Program-made: the position numbers and the translations under genes
Notes under the pieces: model-generated
The model's input: the letters and a program-made list of their open reading frames with translations, nothing else
Told to the model about the DNA's origin: nothing
Databases searched by the model: none
Shown: positions 16,923-28,073 of the stretch, piece after piece
Numbering within the stretch: position 1 is the stretch's first letter
Layout of the letters: the number at the start of each line of letters is the position of its first letter
DNA from: Magnetovibrio sp.
Lineage (GTDB): Bacteria; Pseudomonadota; Alphaproteobacteria; Rhodospirillales; Magnetovibrionaceae
NCBI GenBank assembly: GCA_026196495.1
Contig: JAPHSY010000031.1
Coordinates: forward strand, 1-64,000
Reading direction: 5' to 3'
Length of the DNA stretch: 64,000 nt

Positions 16923-17791
16923 GCGGCTCATCTATGTTCCTTTCAACCAAAACCAAAATTCGTCTTGCCAGTATGGTTCAACGACCGATTCTGCAATGTC
17001 GAAAATTGTTTGGTCATGACCACACGGTTTGCTGTGATCGTGGGGCGATTACGTGGGGGTTGGATTTACGCGAAGGCATAGATTTTTCTATTTTTCTTTT
17101 TGGCAATTTTGAACCATCAACGACGAAAGCGCTTAAGAGCCTTATTCGAAAAGGTGATTGTGTGATTGATATTGGTGCGAACATTGGTGCGCATACAATG
17201 TCCATGGCTGCGTATGTTGGCAATACAGGTCGCGTCATTGCATTTGAACCTACGCACTATGCGTACACAAAATTAATGAACAACATATCCTTAAACTCTG
17301 AGTTGGCGGCACACATCACGCCTGTTCAATGTATGCTCAGTGACCGCCTAGATGCTGACCTATCAGCATCGATATGCAGCAGTTGGCCACTGCAGAGTGA
17401 AACGGGCTTACATACCGTTCATGGTGGGCGTGAAATGTCCACGGATGGTGCTCAGGTAATAACGTTGGATGACTATCTGGAAACACATAATATCGCTCAC
17501 GTCGATCTTATAAAGATGGATGTTGATGGATATGAAACGGATGTTCTAAAAGGCAGCCAAAATACATTAAGACAGCATACCCCGACGATCGTTATGGAAT
17601 ATGCTCCTTATGTTTTGGAGGAAAGGGGAACATCTGCTGACGAAATGCTCGAACTGTTGAAACCACATGGGTATTCCATATTCGATGAAAAAACAGGGCA
17701 GCCTTTGCCCTGGTCTTCAGATGCGTTATCGGCACTGGTGCCAGAAGGTGGCAGTCGAAACATAATCATGTCTATCGAAGCACCATTTTAA
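16919..17791 (+). CDS. FkbM-family SAM-dependent methyltransferase
   Basis: A 290-residue protein with the FkbM fold. Motif I is DCVIDIGANIGAHTMSMA (about residues 81-98), followed by GRVIAFEPTHYAYTKL, the VQVITLDDYL-like strand (AQVITLDDYLETH) and DLIKMDVDGYETDVLKG, the signature of the family. Members O-methylate sugars, glycolipids or polyketides. The start is GTG 16919, overlapping the previous stop by 4 bases; an ATG at 16934 is the alternative. Third methyltransferase domain within 4 kb, supporting heavy glycan methylation in this cluster. Confidence 0.9.
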   Translation: MSGSSMFLSTKTKIRLASMVQRPILQCRKLFGHDHTVCCDRGAITWGLDLREGIDFSIFLFGNFEPSTTKALKSLIRKGDCVIDIGANIGAHTMSMAAYVGNTGRVIAFEPTHYAYTKLMNNISLNSELAAHITPVQCMLSDRLDADLSASICSSWPLQSETGLHTVHGGREMSTDGAQVITLDDYLETHNIAHVDLIKMDVDGYETDVLKGSQNTLRQHTPTIVMEYAPYVLEERGTSADEMLELLKPHGYSIFDEKTGQPLPWSSDALSALVPEGGSRNIIMSIEAPF

Positions 17792-17814
17792 TCCCGCATG
17801 TTAGGCAGCATCAG

Positions 17815-19197
17815 ATGATCAACCCCAGCCAATTTACAAGCAGAGCTCAAGCAGGGCTATCGACACCGGATAGCAAAAGACTCTTTGCTTTTGTAAGTAT
17901 CCTGTTTGTTATATTGGCGGCACTACATTTTTATGCGGCGGTTTGGTACGACGTTGGGCGGCAACACGATCCCTCTATTCATTTTGCGGTGCTCAGAGGA
18001 ATTGTAAACTTAGAAGCCTTCCCGTCTTACAACAGTCCTTATTATTATCTGGTTGTCGGAATTGTTTCGTCACCGTTTGCGGCATTGTACCGTTTGCATA
18101 TTATTGGTGATGCGACCTATATGGCTCTTGCCGCGATGTGGAGTGGCTTGGTTTTTCATGCACTCTATAGCTTGAGCTGCTTGATGCTGGCCCGGGCTTT
18201 GCGTTTTCGTATTTCAGAACAGATGTTGTTTGTCGGTCTTTGCGCAATGCTCCCACCTGTGCAGCGAACTTTTTTGATGCTGAGACCTGAAAACCTTATT
18301 TTGGTTTTGGCCCCATTGGCATGTGCATTGGTCATCGGGTGGTGGCGTTCGTATCGCAATGGTGTGGCCATGATGCAATACCCGGCAGCGTATCCCACAT
18401 TAATAGCTCTGAGCTTTATGGCCGCACAAAAAATAACCGGCGCCATGTTGGTTGTTGCACTGTGGGGGTGCATGATTTTGTTTATGGGGGGGCACTGGAA
18501 ACAGCGTGTCTTAAATATAATCCGCCCCAGCCTCATATTGCTTTTGATGTGTGTCGGTTTGCTCGGTGCCGATAAATTGTCCAGCGGTGTTTCTATTGTA
18601 GAACATCATGCGAGTGAGCGTGCAGACCATCAACACACGCCAAGCCTGAGCGTGTTTACGACAATAGATTTATCAAAGGCATGGCAGGAACCTCTGCGAA
18701 ACAATCATGCCGATTCAATGATCAATATTTTGGTCATTGATCTCTTTGGAGACTATTGGCAATACGGGATACTGCAGGGACATGGACAATCACAAGAGTG
18801 GCAAGTTTTTCGGGCAAGGATCGGGCTGATAATATCCGTTGGCTTTGTCGGCCTATACTTACTCGCTGTCTTTCGAGTTTTAGCCTCAGCCGTTCACAAT
18901 AATGCTTCAACCATTTTGAGTTGGGAAAGAGTCATGCTATCCGCTCTTTTTGGCTTAAGCATTGTGACGCTTATTATGGCAGCCCTGACATATTACAAAC
19001 CCTCAAAGTTCGATATCATTAAATGGGAATATGTCATCATGTATATTCCATTTATGATGATACCGTTGGTCAGTTTGCTGTCGTGCACCCGCTCAATCGC
19101 ATTGCGTCGAGTGTTGTTTTTCGTACTTGTGCTTTGTGTGGGCGGTGGGTTTGTTCAGAGTATATGGATTGATCCGGTTGCGGCACTAGGGTTCTAG
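17815..19197 (+). CDS. Polytopic membrane protein, GT-C-like glycosyltransferase candidate
   Basis: A 460-residue protein with about ten hydrophobic segments starting at residue 25. The first extracytoplasmic loop carries acidic and aromatic residues (YDVGRQHDPSIHFAVLRG), as in GT-C enzymes that use polyprenol-phosphate sugars, and a second loop holds a Pro-Tyr-rich stretch (FPSYNSPYYYLVVG). No named family was recognised with certainty. As the last gene of the cluster it fits a sugar transferase acting on the periplasmic side. The stop codon is 6 bases from the end of a convergent truncated integrase fragment. Confidence 0.65.
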   Translation: MINPSQFTSRAQAGLSTPDSKRLFAFVSILFVILAALHFYAAVWYDVGRQHDPSIHFAVLRGIVNLEAFPSYNSPYYYLVVGIVSSPFAALYRLHIIGDATYMALAAMWSGLVFHALYSLSCLMLARALRFRISEQMLFVGLCAMLPPVQRTFLMLRPENLILVLAPLACALVIGWWRSYRNGVAMMQYPAAYPTLIALSFMAAQKITGAMLVVALWGCMILFMGGHWKQRVLNIIRPSLILLLMCVGLLGADKLSSGVSIVEHHASERADHQHTPSLSVFTTIDLSKAWQEPLRNNHADSMINILVIDLFGDYWQYGILQGHGQSQEWQVFRARIGLIISVGFVGLYLLAVFRVLASAVHNNASTILSWERVMLSALFGLSIVTLIMAALTYYKPSKFDIIKWEYVIMYIPFMMIPLVSLLSCTRSIALRRVLFFVLVLCVGGGFVQSIWIDPVAALGF

Positions 19198-19203
19198 AAA
19201 TGC

Positions 19204-19377
19204 TTAAATTGTCCCAAGGTTGCTGACGTTAGACAGATCATGAGATTTGCCATCACTGAAATAGCGATAAATCCAAGACTTACTGCCAGCTTTGCTGACT
19301 TGCAGGTATAACCCGCCACCGTCATGAAGCATGCCGGGTTTTGCGTTTTTAATCTGGAGCGCTGTCAGTTTAGTCAT
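19204..19377 (-). pseudogene. Truncated tyrosine integrase (N-terminal arm-binding domain only)
   Basis: Reading minus from ATG 19375-19377 gives 57 residues, MTKLTALQIKNAKPGMLHDG then GGLYLQVSKAGSKSWIYRYF and a short unrelated tail before TAA. This is the N-terminal arm-type DNA-binding domain (DUF4102) of P4/phage-type tyrosine recombinases; full-length enzymes have about 400 residues. The core-binding and catalytic domains are absent, and the fragment stops at the end of the neighbouring cluster gene. It starts 167 bases from the 3' end of a tRNA gene, the classical place for an island integrase. Confidence 0.8.
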
Positions 19378-19410
19378 AGGACATCAAATGTTATGGAATG
19401 AATGAATTTC

Positions 19411-19432
19411 TACCCACAAACCTACCCATAAA
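19411..19432. repeat. Direct repeat TACCCA(C/T)AAA upstream of the integrase fragment
   Basis: TACCCACAAA (19411-19420) and TACCCATAAA (19423-19432) are two near-identical copies with a 12-base period, between the integrase fragment and the tRNA. They could be arm-type integrase binding sites (inference from position). Confidence 0.45.
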
Positions 19433-19464
19433 TGCACCTAAAAACAGGCGAAATCAAGCGAACC

Positions 19465-19537
19465 CTGACGAACCGTCAGAGTTATGTACTTCATTGATTT
19501 AACGCTTGTTTTAGGTGTTTCGCGAACTTTCGCGAAA
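19465..19537. repeat. Two tight inverted repeats next to the tRNA 3' end (possible att region)
   Basis: CTGACG-AAC-CGTCAG (19465-19479) and TTTCGCGAA-CT-TTCGCGAAA (19518-19537) lie within 80 bases of the tRNA 3' end. The second may also act as the processing or termination hairpin of the minus-strand tRNA transcript. Position and symmetry fit recombinase core sites of a former integrated element. Confidence 0.4.
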
Positions 19538-19544
19538 GGGGGAA

Positions 19545-19621
19545 TGGTGGGCCCGGCAGGACTCGAACCTGCAACCAGACCGTTATGAGCGGTCGGCTCT
19601 AACCAATTGAGCTACAGGCCC
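19545..19621 (-). tRNA. tRNA with anticodon CAU, probably tRNA-Ile2 (lysidine-modified), possibly elongator tRNA-Met
   Basis: A 77-base cloverleaf on the minus strand. The acceptor stem GGGCCTG pairs with CGGGCCC (one T-G), with discriminator A and an encoded CCA at 19545-19547. The D-arm AGCTCAATTGGTTAGAGC, an anticodon stem-loop with CAT (19585-19587) and the T-arm GCAGG-TTCGAGT-CCTGC are intact. The acceptor and anticodon stem sequences look more like the AUA-reading tRNA-Ile2 of alphaproteobacteria than initiator or elongator Met. The 3' end is flanked by an integrase remnant, so this tRNA is the likely integration site of an island. Confidence 0.95.
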
Positions 19622-19718
19622 CCATGGTGTGCGGTGATTGTCACAACCGCTCCTGTCCAAAGCTTATAGCAAGCCGTGGGCGAGGGGGGAAGGCTCTGAT
19701 TGTGATCTTTTTTTACAC

Positions 19719-19741
19719 TTCATATTGTTTCGGAATATGAA
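19719..19741. promoter_or_regulatory. 23-bp dyad upstream of cytochrome b561 gene, candidate operator
   Basis: TTCATATT-N7-AATATGAA is a perfect 8+7+8 inverted repeat, 88 bases before the ATG at 19830. It lies in the expected promoter region of the b561-yceI pair. The spacing and A+T richness resemble winged-helix or TetR operators, but the regulator is not identifiable. Confidence 0.45.
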
Positions 19742-19829
19742 ACAGTGATTCCCTACATAGCTATCTAGTGGCTTGTTTGAGGCACAATTAGATTAACTCA
19801 GAGATACATACAAAAGATTGGTATCGCAA

Positions 19830-20426
19830 ATGAACAAACCCGTTGTTTTAGACCATCCCGTTAAATCCAAGGATATAAACCCCTGGCGCAATTCAGATGC
19901 TCGTTGGGGCCGAATGGCTGTGGGGCTGCATTGGGGAATGGCTGTGGTTATTGTGGGGTTGTTTGGGCTTGGGCTGTGGATGACATCCCTGAGTTATTAT
20001 GACCCTTGGTACAAACAAGGCCCGAATCTGCACAAATCCATTGGTGTTGTTTTATTTGTTGTCTTGGTGCTGCGTCTTATGTGGCGTTGGCTTGATAACA
20101 CGCCGGCATCACTTGACAACCATGCGAATTGGGAACGAAAGGCAGGTCACATTGTTCATGGACTTCTGTACGGTGGCCTGTTTGCGGTGATGATCAGTGG
20201 TTATTTAATTTCAACAGCAGATGGGCGCGCTATATCGGTGTTTGGGCTTTTTGAAATCCCGGCCACATTAAGTGGTGTGGAAAAGCAAGAAGACATCGCC
20301 GGTGTCATACATTTGTGGTTGGCGGTTGGCTTAATGTCAGTTGCCGCGGGCCATGCTCTTGCGGCGCTCAAGCATCATTTTGTCGATAAAGATAGGACGC
20401 TCAGGCGCATGCTTGGGTGGCCTTAA
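19830..20426 (+). CDS. Cytochrome b561 family protein (YceJ type)
   Basis: A 198-residue membrane diheme cytochrome b. Four TM helices are visible, starting after RWGRMAVGLHWGMAVVIVGL. Heme-ligand His are in LHWGMAVV (helix 1), the NLHKSIGV segment, HIVHGLLYGG (helix 3) and LAAGHALAALKHHF (helix 4). These proteins pass electrons between quinol and periplasmic acceptors. ATG 19830 was chosen over the TTG four codons upstream. Pairing with a YceI protein 45 bases downstream is a recurrent arrangement (yceJ-yceI in E. coli). Confidence 0.9.
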   Translation: MNKPVVLDHPVKSKDINPWRNSDARWGRMAVGLHWGMAVVIVGLFGLGLWMTSLSYYDPWYKQGPNLHKSIGVVLFVVLVLRLMWRWLDNTPASLDNHANWERKAGHIVHGLLYGGLFAVMISGYLISTADGRAISVFGLFEIPATLSGVEKQEDIAGVIHLWLAVGLMSVAAGHALAALKHHFVDKDRTLRRMLGWP

Positions 20427-20470
20427 CTCTCCCCCAGAAATGAACAAAAGAATTGCAAAGGAACTTCGTG

Positions 20471-21055
20471 ATGAAACGATTAACTCTCGCTGCCAGTGCA
20501 GCACTGGCTCTTGCCGTTTCCACCCCCAATGTTGGTGCTCAGGCCACTGAGTATGTCATCGACACCAAAGGTGCTCATGCTTTCGTACAGTTTCGTGTCA
20601 AACACTTAGGCTACAGCTGGCTCTATGGTCGTTTTAACACCTTTGACGGTGCATTTAACTATGATGCAGCCAATCCAGAGGCCTCCAAAATCAATGTCAC
20701 CATTGATACGGCGAGTGTTGATTCCAATCATGCTGAGCGTGATAAGCATTTAAGAAATGAAGACTTCCTGGATGTTTCCAAATATCCCAAAGCAACTTTT
20801 GTGAGTACGGGTGTGAAGGTGAATGGCGATGGCACAGCCCATGTCATGGGGGATTTCACATTGCATGGCGTTACCAAGCCCATCACTATCGATGTTAGTA
20901 AAATGGGTGAAGGCAAGGACCCTTGGGGTGGTTACCGTGCTGGGTTTGAGGGTTCCACCACCATCACCATGGCAGATTACGGCATGACCTTTAACTTAGG
21001 CCCAGCATCAACCCAGGCTGAAATTATGTTGACCTTGGAAGGTATTCGTAAGTAA
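20471..21055 (+). CDS. YceI-family periplasmic lipid-binding protein
   Basis: A 194-residue exported lipocalin-like protein. Signal peptide: MKRLTLAASAALALAVSTPN with cleavage near VGA or AQA. The mature part shows the YceI pattern: YVIDTKGAHAFVQFRVKHLG, NVTIDTASVDSNHAERDKHL, DFLDVSKYPKATF, and GDFTLHGVTKPITI. The fold binds polyisoprenoid or quinone-like lipids. The start is supported by AAAGGAA 7 bases before ATG 20471. Probably co-transcribed with the b561 gene and ended by a strong terminator. Confidence 0.95.
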   Translation: MKRLTLAASAALALAVSTPNVGAQATEYVIDTKGAHAFVQFRVKHLGYSWLYGRFNTFDGAFNYDAANPEASKINVTIDTASVDSNHAERDKHLRNEDFLDVSKYPKATFVSTGVKVNGDGTAHVMGDFTLHGVTKPITIDVSKMGEGKDPWGGYRAGFEGSTTITMADYGMTFNLGPASTQAEIMLTLEGIRK

Positions 21056-21088
21056 TTCTCCAAGGTGACCTTGACCTGCCCAAACGAC

Positions 21089-21118
21089 AAACGCCCCCAG
21101 GTTTACCTGGGGGCGTTT
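21089..21118. terminator. Rho-independent terminator between convergent yceI and mlaA genes
   Basis: AAACGCCCCCAGGT (21089-21102) pairs with ACCTGGGGGCGTTT (21105-21118), followed by further T residues on the plus strand and preceded by A residues, so it can serve both strands. Confidence 0.88.
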
Positions 21119-21142
21119 TGTATTTGAATGATATGCCTTAGC

Positions 21143-22048
21143 TTAATTCTTGGTGGCTAAGATCGGCGCTTGTTCGTCTGGATCTTCCATCGGCTCCATA
21201 GACATCATAGCATCCATATTGTCATTGGCTTTGTGTGCCATGGAAGGCAGGCCGCCCGTCCCGGTTTTGCCGTTCTTGATTTCGTCGTCACGCACTTGAC
21301 GATATAGGCTGCGTACCGCGGCATAGTAATCCAATGAAGTTTTCTCTAGATCATCAATGGCTTCCATGTTTTCGGCGCGGAAGTTAATGGCATCAGCAAC
21401 AAAGCGTTGGTTGGGGATGTATTCTTTGTCGGTGTTTTGGGCGTAGTGCCAAATGGGATCCGTAATCACATCAACCACTTTGCCAACCGCATCGCGGGGG
21501 TTGGACGGACCCAGGATCGGCAGAACCAAATAAGGGCCGTCTTCGACACCCCAAGTTGCCAACGTTTGGCCAAAGTCTTCTTTGTGTGCTGGGTAACCCA
21601 TTTCCGTTGCGGGGTCGCCAAAACCTAAGATACCGACAGTGGTGTTGATGGCAAACCGTGACAATGTGTCCATGGCACGATCAGCTTCACCCTGAAGAAG
21701 GTCATTCAGCAAAATTACCGGCGTTTTTAGGTTGTTTAAGAAGTTGCTAACCAAATCTTGGATCGGTGGCGGGGTGATGCCGCGATAGAAAGTTGCGGCC
21801 GGGCGCAGCAGCAGCGTATCCAAGCCACGGTTCAATTCGAACATAGCGCGGTTGAACGGCTCCAGCGGGTCATTGATTTCTTGGTATTCAGCGACGGCTT
21901 CGGGGTCGTTGGCATTTGGTGCACTGGCGCAGGCCGTAACCATAAAGCCCAACAGAAATACAGCGCCTATACGCAGGATAATATGACGAAGGGCGCGCAA
22001 CAGATTGCCTAAGCCTTCATTCATCCCAGTGCTTTGCGTGTCGAACAT
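21143..22048 (-). CDS. mlaA: MlaA/VacJ-family outer-membrane lipoprotein
   Basis: A 301-residue lipoprotein. The N-terminus has a hydrophobic segment ending in a lipobox-like VTAC (Cys near residue 40); a long n-region precedes it, so an internal start at MNEGLGNLL is possible, but ATG 22046-22048 has GGAG 6 bases upstream. The mature part has the MlaA signature NDPLEPFNRAMFELNRGLD and RFAINTTVGILGFGDPATEM with GPYLVLPILGPSNPRDAVG. MlaA removes mislocalised phospholipid from the outer leaflet with the Mla system; other mla genes are not adjacent. The C-terminal 50 residues are polar and extended. Confidence 0.92.
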   Translation of the reverse strand: MFDTQSTGMNEGLGNLLRALRHIILRIGAVFLLGFMVTACASAPNANDPEAVAEYQEINDPLEPFNRAMFELNRGLDTLLLRPAATFYRGITPPPIQDLVSNFLNNLKTPVILLNDLLQGEADRAMDTLSRFAINTTVGILGFGDPATEMGYPAHKEDFGQTLATWGVEDGPYLVLPILGPSNPRDAVGKVVDVITDPIWHYAQNTDKEYIPNQRFVADAINFRAENMEAIDDLEKTSLDYYAAVRSLYRQVRDDEIKNGKTGTGGLPSMAHKANDNMDAMMSMEPMEDPDEQAPILATKN

Positions 22049-22387
22049 TCACGGCTCCGTCACAAACAAAAATGGCGCGCAGCAATTTCGCGTGCCACTT
22101 GATCGCTTAATCCAAATCGCAATTTCTTGCGTTCCCTCCCCGAAACCTAGCGGTTTATTGAGACATTTGGGTGAGTAAATCCCCCCAAACGGTTCAACGA
22201 CCAAGGCCGGGCCTTTTAAGTGTGCATTAACCACACCCTTTGGAATTAGCACACGTGTCGACTGAAGACCAGCTTCGTGTTGTGGGAATTCATATGCTTG
22301 CACTCAGGTGTTGCATAAATGTAACGCAAGTTGTGTGCTAAATATCAAACAAGTTAACTATTAGGCTGGACACGCTGTATAGCGGAG

Positions 22388-22401
22388 GATATAAAGATAT
22401 C
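22388..22401. promoter_or_regulatory. Candidate operator (GATAT-N4-ATATC) before the ArsR-methyltransferase/metF/metH operon
   Basis: GATAT-AAAG-ATATC is an inverted repeat 45 bases before ATG 22446. A weak promoter TTAACT-N18-TATAGC (22354-22383) would place the transcription start on this dyad, fitting repression by the encoded ArsR-type domain (inference). The 397-base gap 22049-22445 otherwise holds no gene or known riboswitch that I can recognise. Confidence 0.4.
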
Positions 22402-22445
22402 GTTATGTCTGTATGTTGATCATTATGCGCAGGAGTGTTGGATTT

Positions 22446-24322
<1,877 letters not shown>

Positions 24323-24364
24323 GCCTGCTGATTAAACGCTTCTATATATAAAGAGACTAAAAAA

Positions 24365-27300
24365 ATGTCCCTCAAACCGCATAATCCGAATGTCAAAGCT
24401 CAACTCGAAGCCGCATTGAAAGATCGCATCCTGATCTTGGATGGCGCCATGGGCACCATGATTCAACGCCACAAATTTGAAGAAGAAGATTTCCGTGGCG
24501 AACGGTTCAAAGCACATAATTCGGAATTGAAGGGCAATAACGATCTTTTGATCTTTACCCAACCGGAAGCCATCCAAGGCATTCATGAAGCGTACTTGGA
24601 AGCAGGCTCCGACATTGTTGAAACCAACACATTTAGCGCAACGTCCATTTCCCAGGCTGACTATGGTTTGGAAAGCATCGTTTATGAGCTGAATGTCGAA
24701 GGTGCTAGATTGGCCCGTGCGGCGGCAGATAAATACTCCACCCCCGATCGCCCCCGGTTTGTGGCTGGTGGCCTCGGTCCGACCAACCGCACTGCATCGA
24801 TCTCGCCAGATGTCAACGACCCGGGTGCGCGCAATGTCACCTTTGATGAATTGAAAGATGCCTATGCTGAAGCAACCCGCGGCTTGATCGAAGGTGGCGC
24901 GGATTTGATTTTGATCGAGACTGTGTTTGATACCTTGAATGCCAAAGCAGCTATTTTTGCGGTGAAATCGGTGTTTGAAGAAGAAGGTTTCGAGCTGCCC
25001 ATCATGATTTCGGGCACCATCACCGATGCTTCGGGCCGCACTCTGTCCGGTCAAACGGCGGAGGCGTTCTGGAACTCTTTGGCCCACGCCAACCCAGTGT
25101 CCATTGGTTTCAACTGTGCCTTGGGTGCAGAAGATTTACGACCCCACGTTCAAGCCGTGGGCGCCATTGCCGACACGCATGTATCGGTTTACCCCAATGC
25201 AGGTCTGCCAAACGAATTTGGTGCTTATGATGATACGCCCGAATATATGGGCCAAGTGTTGAAGAGCTTTGCCGAAGAAGGTCTGCTCAACATCGTTGGT
25301 GGCTGTTGTGGTACATCACCCGATCACATCAAAGCCATTGCCGAAGCCGTTGCCCCCGTTGCACCACGCAAGTTGCCGGAACAACAATTGGTTTGCCGTC
25401 TATCCGGCTTGGAACCCCTGGTTATTGATGATGTTACGGGTTTTGTGAACGTGGGTGAACGCTGCAACGTTGCGGGCTCTGCCAAATTTAAAAAATTGAT
25501 TGCCGAAGGCAATTATCAAACCGCGACTGAGATCGGTCGCCTGCAAGTTGAAAACGGCGCGCAGATTGTCGACGTCAACGTTGATGACGCCATGTTGGAT
25601 GCCGATAAAGAAATGGTCACGTTCTTGAACCTGATCGCGGGTGAGCCCGATATTGCCCGCGTGCCGGTGATGATCGACAGTTCCAAATGGGATGTGATCG
25701 AAAAGGGCTTGAAGTGTGTCCAGGGTAAGGGCGTGGTGAACTCCATCTCGCTAAAAGAAGGTGAAGAGGCCTTCAAAGAACATGCCCGCAAAATTATGAA
25801 CTATGGTGCGGCGGTCATCGTCATGGCGTTTGATGAACAAGGCCAAGCCGACAGCTATGAGCGTATGATTGAGATTTGCAAAAAATCTTACGATGTCTTG
25901 GTGTCGGTCGGCTTCCCACCGCAAGACATTATCTTTGATCCTAACATTTTCCCCATCGCCACGGGCCTGGATGAACACCGCAATTATTCTGTGGACTACA
26001 TCAATGCCTGTGAATGGATTAAGGCAAACTTGCCGGGTGCGATGATTTCGGGTGGTGTGTCGAACATGTCGTTCTCATTCCGTGGCAACAATCCGGTGCG
26101 TGAAGCCATGCATTCGGTGTTTTTGTATCACGCCATCAACAACGGCATGACCATGGGCATTGTCAATGCAGGTCAATTGACGGTTTATTCGGACATTCCC
26201 AAAGACCTGCGCGAACGCATTGAGGACGTGGTGTTAAACCGCCGCGAAGATGCAACTGAACGTTTGTTGGAAGTTGCCGAAGAAGCGCGCGGTCTCGGCA
26301 CCAAAGAATCCGGGCCTGATCTGACTTGGCGTGAAAACGAAGTGAAACAACGCCTGCAACATGCCTTGGTTAAAGGCATCACCGAATTCATCGAAGACGA
26401 TGTAGAAGAAGCCCGTCTTGCTGCCGACAAGCCTATCGATGTAATCGAAGGCCCGTTGATGGATGGCATGAACGTGGTGGGTGACCTATTTGGTTCCGGT
26501 CAAATGTTCCTGCCGCAAGTTGTGAAGTCCGCGCGTGTGATGAAACAAGGCGTGGCCCACCTGTTGCCATATATCGAAGAAGGCAAAGCTGCGGGATCGT
26601 CCAAGGGTAAAATCTTGATGGCAACGGTGAAGGGCGATGTTCACGACATTGGTAAGAACATCGTTGGTGTTGTGCTTCAGTGCAACAACTTCGAAGTCAT
26701 CGACCAGGGCGTGATGCAGCCCTATGCCGATATCTTGGATCGTGCCGAAGCCGAAAACGTTGATATCATCGGTCTGTCCGGTTTGATCACGCCCAGCTTG
26801 GATGAGATGGTCACGGTTGCCAAAGAAATGGAACGCCGTGGTATGACCCAGCCGCTGTTGATCGGTGGTGCGACCACGTCGAAAATTCACACCGCCGTGA
26901 AGATTGCGCCGGCTTATTCCGGAGTGGTGGTGCATGTGAACGATGCGTCACGTGCCGTGGGTGTGGCATCGCAACTGTTGTCTGAAACGCAACGTGATGA
27001 TTATGTAACTTCTATCAAAGAAGAATATGCAGAAGTTAAAGCCAAGCACGAAGCAAACCAACGTGATCGTGAACAGCTGAGCTTGGAAGCGGCACGTGAG
27101 CGTCGTCTCAAAATCAACTGGGACCCAAGTGATATTACCAAGCCAACCTTCACCGGGACCAAAGTGTTTGAAGATTATCCGCTGGCTGATTTGGTGGAAC
27201 GCATCGACTGGACGCCGTTCTTCCGCACCTGGGAATTGAAGGGCACGTATCCGACCATCTTGGACGGTGATGATGATGCGGCTGAAAATGCACGGTCCTT

Positions 27301-28063
27301 GTTTGCCGATGCGCAAGCCATGCTCAAACAAATTGTTGATGAAAAATGGTTGAAGGCCAATGCGGTCATCGGCTTCTGGCCTGCGGCATCTGTTGGTCAT
27401 GATGATGTGGAATTGTTCACCGATGCTAGCCGTGCTGAAACCTTGGCCCGCATTCACTTCCTGCGCCAACAAATGGTCAAAGGCAATGGCCGTACCAACG
27501 ACTGCTTGGCCGACTTTATTGCACCCATGGGTGCAGATGTGGATGACCACATCGGTGGGTTTGCGGTGACGGCAGGCATTGGGCTGGACGAAAAATCAGC
27601 CGAGTTCAAAGCCGCAAATGATGACTACAATGACATCTTGCTCAAAGCCCTGGCGGATCGTTTGGCGGAAGCCTTCGCCGAACACATGCACGAACGTGTG
27701 CGCAAAGACTATTGGGGTTATGCGGCTGAAGAAGACTTGGCCAACGAAGACCTGATCAAAGAAGCCTACGACGGTATCCGCCCGGCACCGGGCTATCCCG
27801 CATGCCCGGACCACACGGAAAAAACCACGCTGTTTAATTTGTTGGATGCCACCAATGCCACAGGGATTGAGCTCACAGAAAGCTTCGCCATGATGCCCAC
27901 CAGTTCAGTGTCCGGTTTCTACTTGGCACACCCCCAAGCCAAATACTTCGGCATCGGTAAAATCAGCAAAGACCAAGTCGCCGATTATGCCGAACGCAAA
28001 GGCATCAACATGGATGAGGCGGAACGTTGGTTGGCGCCGAGTTTGGGGTATACTCCTGGATAA
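24365..28063 (+). CDS. metH: Cobalamin-dependent methionine synthase
   Basis: A 1232-residue full-length MetH that transfers the methyl of methyl-THF to homocysteine via cobalamin. Domains in order: homocysteine-binding barrel (1-325) with zinc Cys in [10 protein letters not shown] and [10 protein letters not shown]; pterin-binding barrel (about 350-620, [14 protein letters not shown]); cobalamin module (about 640-890) with [10 protein letters not shown] (His ligand near residue 760) and [11 protein letters not shown]; and the AdoMet reactivation domain (about 900-1232) with [15 protein letters not shown]. All core motifs are intact. Starts 42 bases after metF. The presence of MetH implies cobalamin uptake or synthesis elsewhere in the genome. 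Confidence 0.98.
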   Translation: MSLKPHNPNVKAQLEAALKDRILILDGAMGTMIQRHKFEEEDFRGERFKAHNSELKGNNDLLIFTQPEAIQGIHEAYLEAGSDIVETNTFSATSISQADYGLESIVYELNVEGARLARAAADKYSTPDRPRFVAGGLGPTNRTASISPDVNDPGARNVTFDELKDAYAEATRGLIEGGADLILIETVFDTLNAKAAIFAVKSVFEEEGFELPIMISGTITDASGRTLSGQTAEAFWNSLAHANPVSIGFNCALGAEDLRPHVQAVGAIADTHVSVYPNAGLPNEFGAYDDTPEYMGQVLKSFAEEGLLNIVGGCCGTSPDHIKAIAEAVAPVAPRKLPEQQLVCRLSGLEPLVIDDVTGFVNVGERCNVAGSAKFKKLIAEGNYQTATEIGRLQVENGAQIVDVNVDDAMLDADKEMVTFLNLIAGEPDIARVPVMIDSSKWDVIEKGLKCVQGKGVVNSISLKEGEEAFKEHARKIMNYGAAVIVMAFDEQGQADSYERMIEICKKSYDVLVSVGFPPQDIIFDPNIFPIATGLDEHRNYSVDYINACEWIKANLPGAMISGGVSNMSFSFRGNNPVREAMHSVFLYHAINNGMTMGIVNAGQLTVYSDIPKDLRERIEDVVLNRREDATERLLEVAEEARGLGTKESGPDLTWRENEVKQRLQHALVKGITEFIEDDVEEARLAADKPIDVIEGPLMDGMNVVGDLFGSGQMFLPQVVKSARVMKQGVAHLLPYIEEGKAAGSSKGKILMATVKGDVHDIGKNIVGVVLQCNNFEVIDQGVMQPYADILDRAEAENVDIIGLSGLITPSLDEMVTVAKEMERRGMTQPLLIGGATTSKIHTAVKIAPAYSGVVVHVNDASRAVGVASQLLSETQRDDYVTSIKEEYAEVKAKHEANQRDREQLSLEAARERRLKINWDPSDITKPTFTGTKVFEDYPLADLVERIDWTPFFRTWELKGTYPTILDGDDDAAENARSLFADAQAMLKQIVDEKWLKANAVIGFWPAASVGHDDVELFTDASRAETLARIHFLRQQMVKGNGRTNDCLADFIAPMGADVDDHIGGFAVTAGIGLDEKSAEFKAANDDYNDILLKALADRLAEAFAEHMHERVRKDYWGYAAEEDLANEDLIKEAYDGIRPAPGYPACPDHTEKTTLFNLLDATNATGIELTESFAMMPTSSVSGFYLAHPQAKYFGIGKISKDQVADYAERKGINMDEAERWLAPSLGYTPG

Positions 28064-28073
28064 GGAGAGGATG

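Noticed and set aside
22049-22303. 84-codon ORF ending right before the mlaA start
   Set aside because: TTG start, no ribosome-binding site and no coding-like composition; treated as leader or intergenic sequence.
22049-22445. Possible SAM or SAH riboswitch before the methionine operon
   Set aside because: No recognisable SAM-I, SAM-II or SAH aptamer core could be assembled from the sequence by eye.
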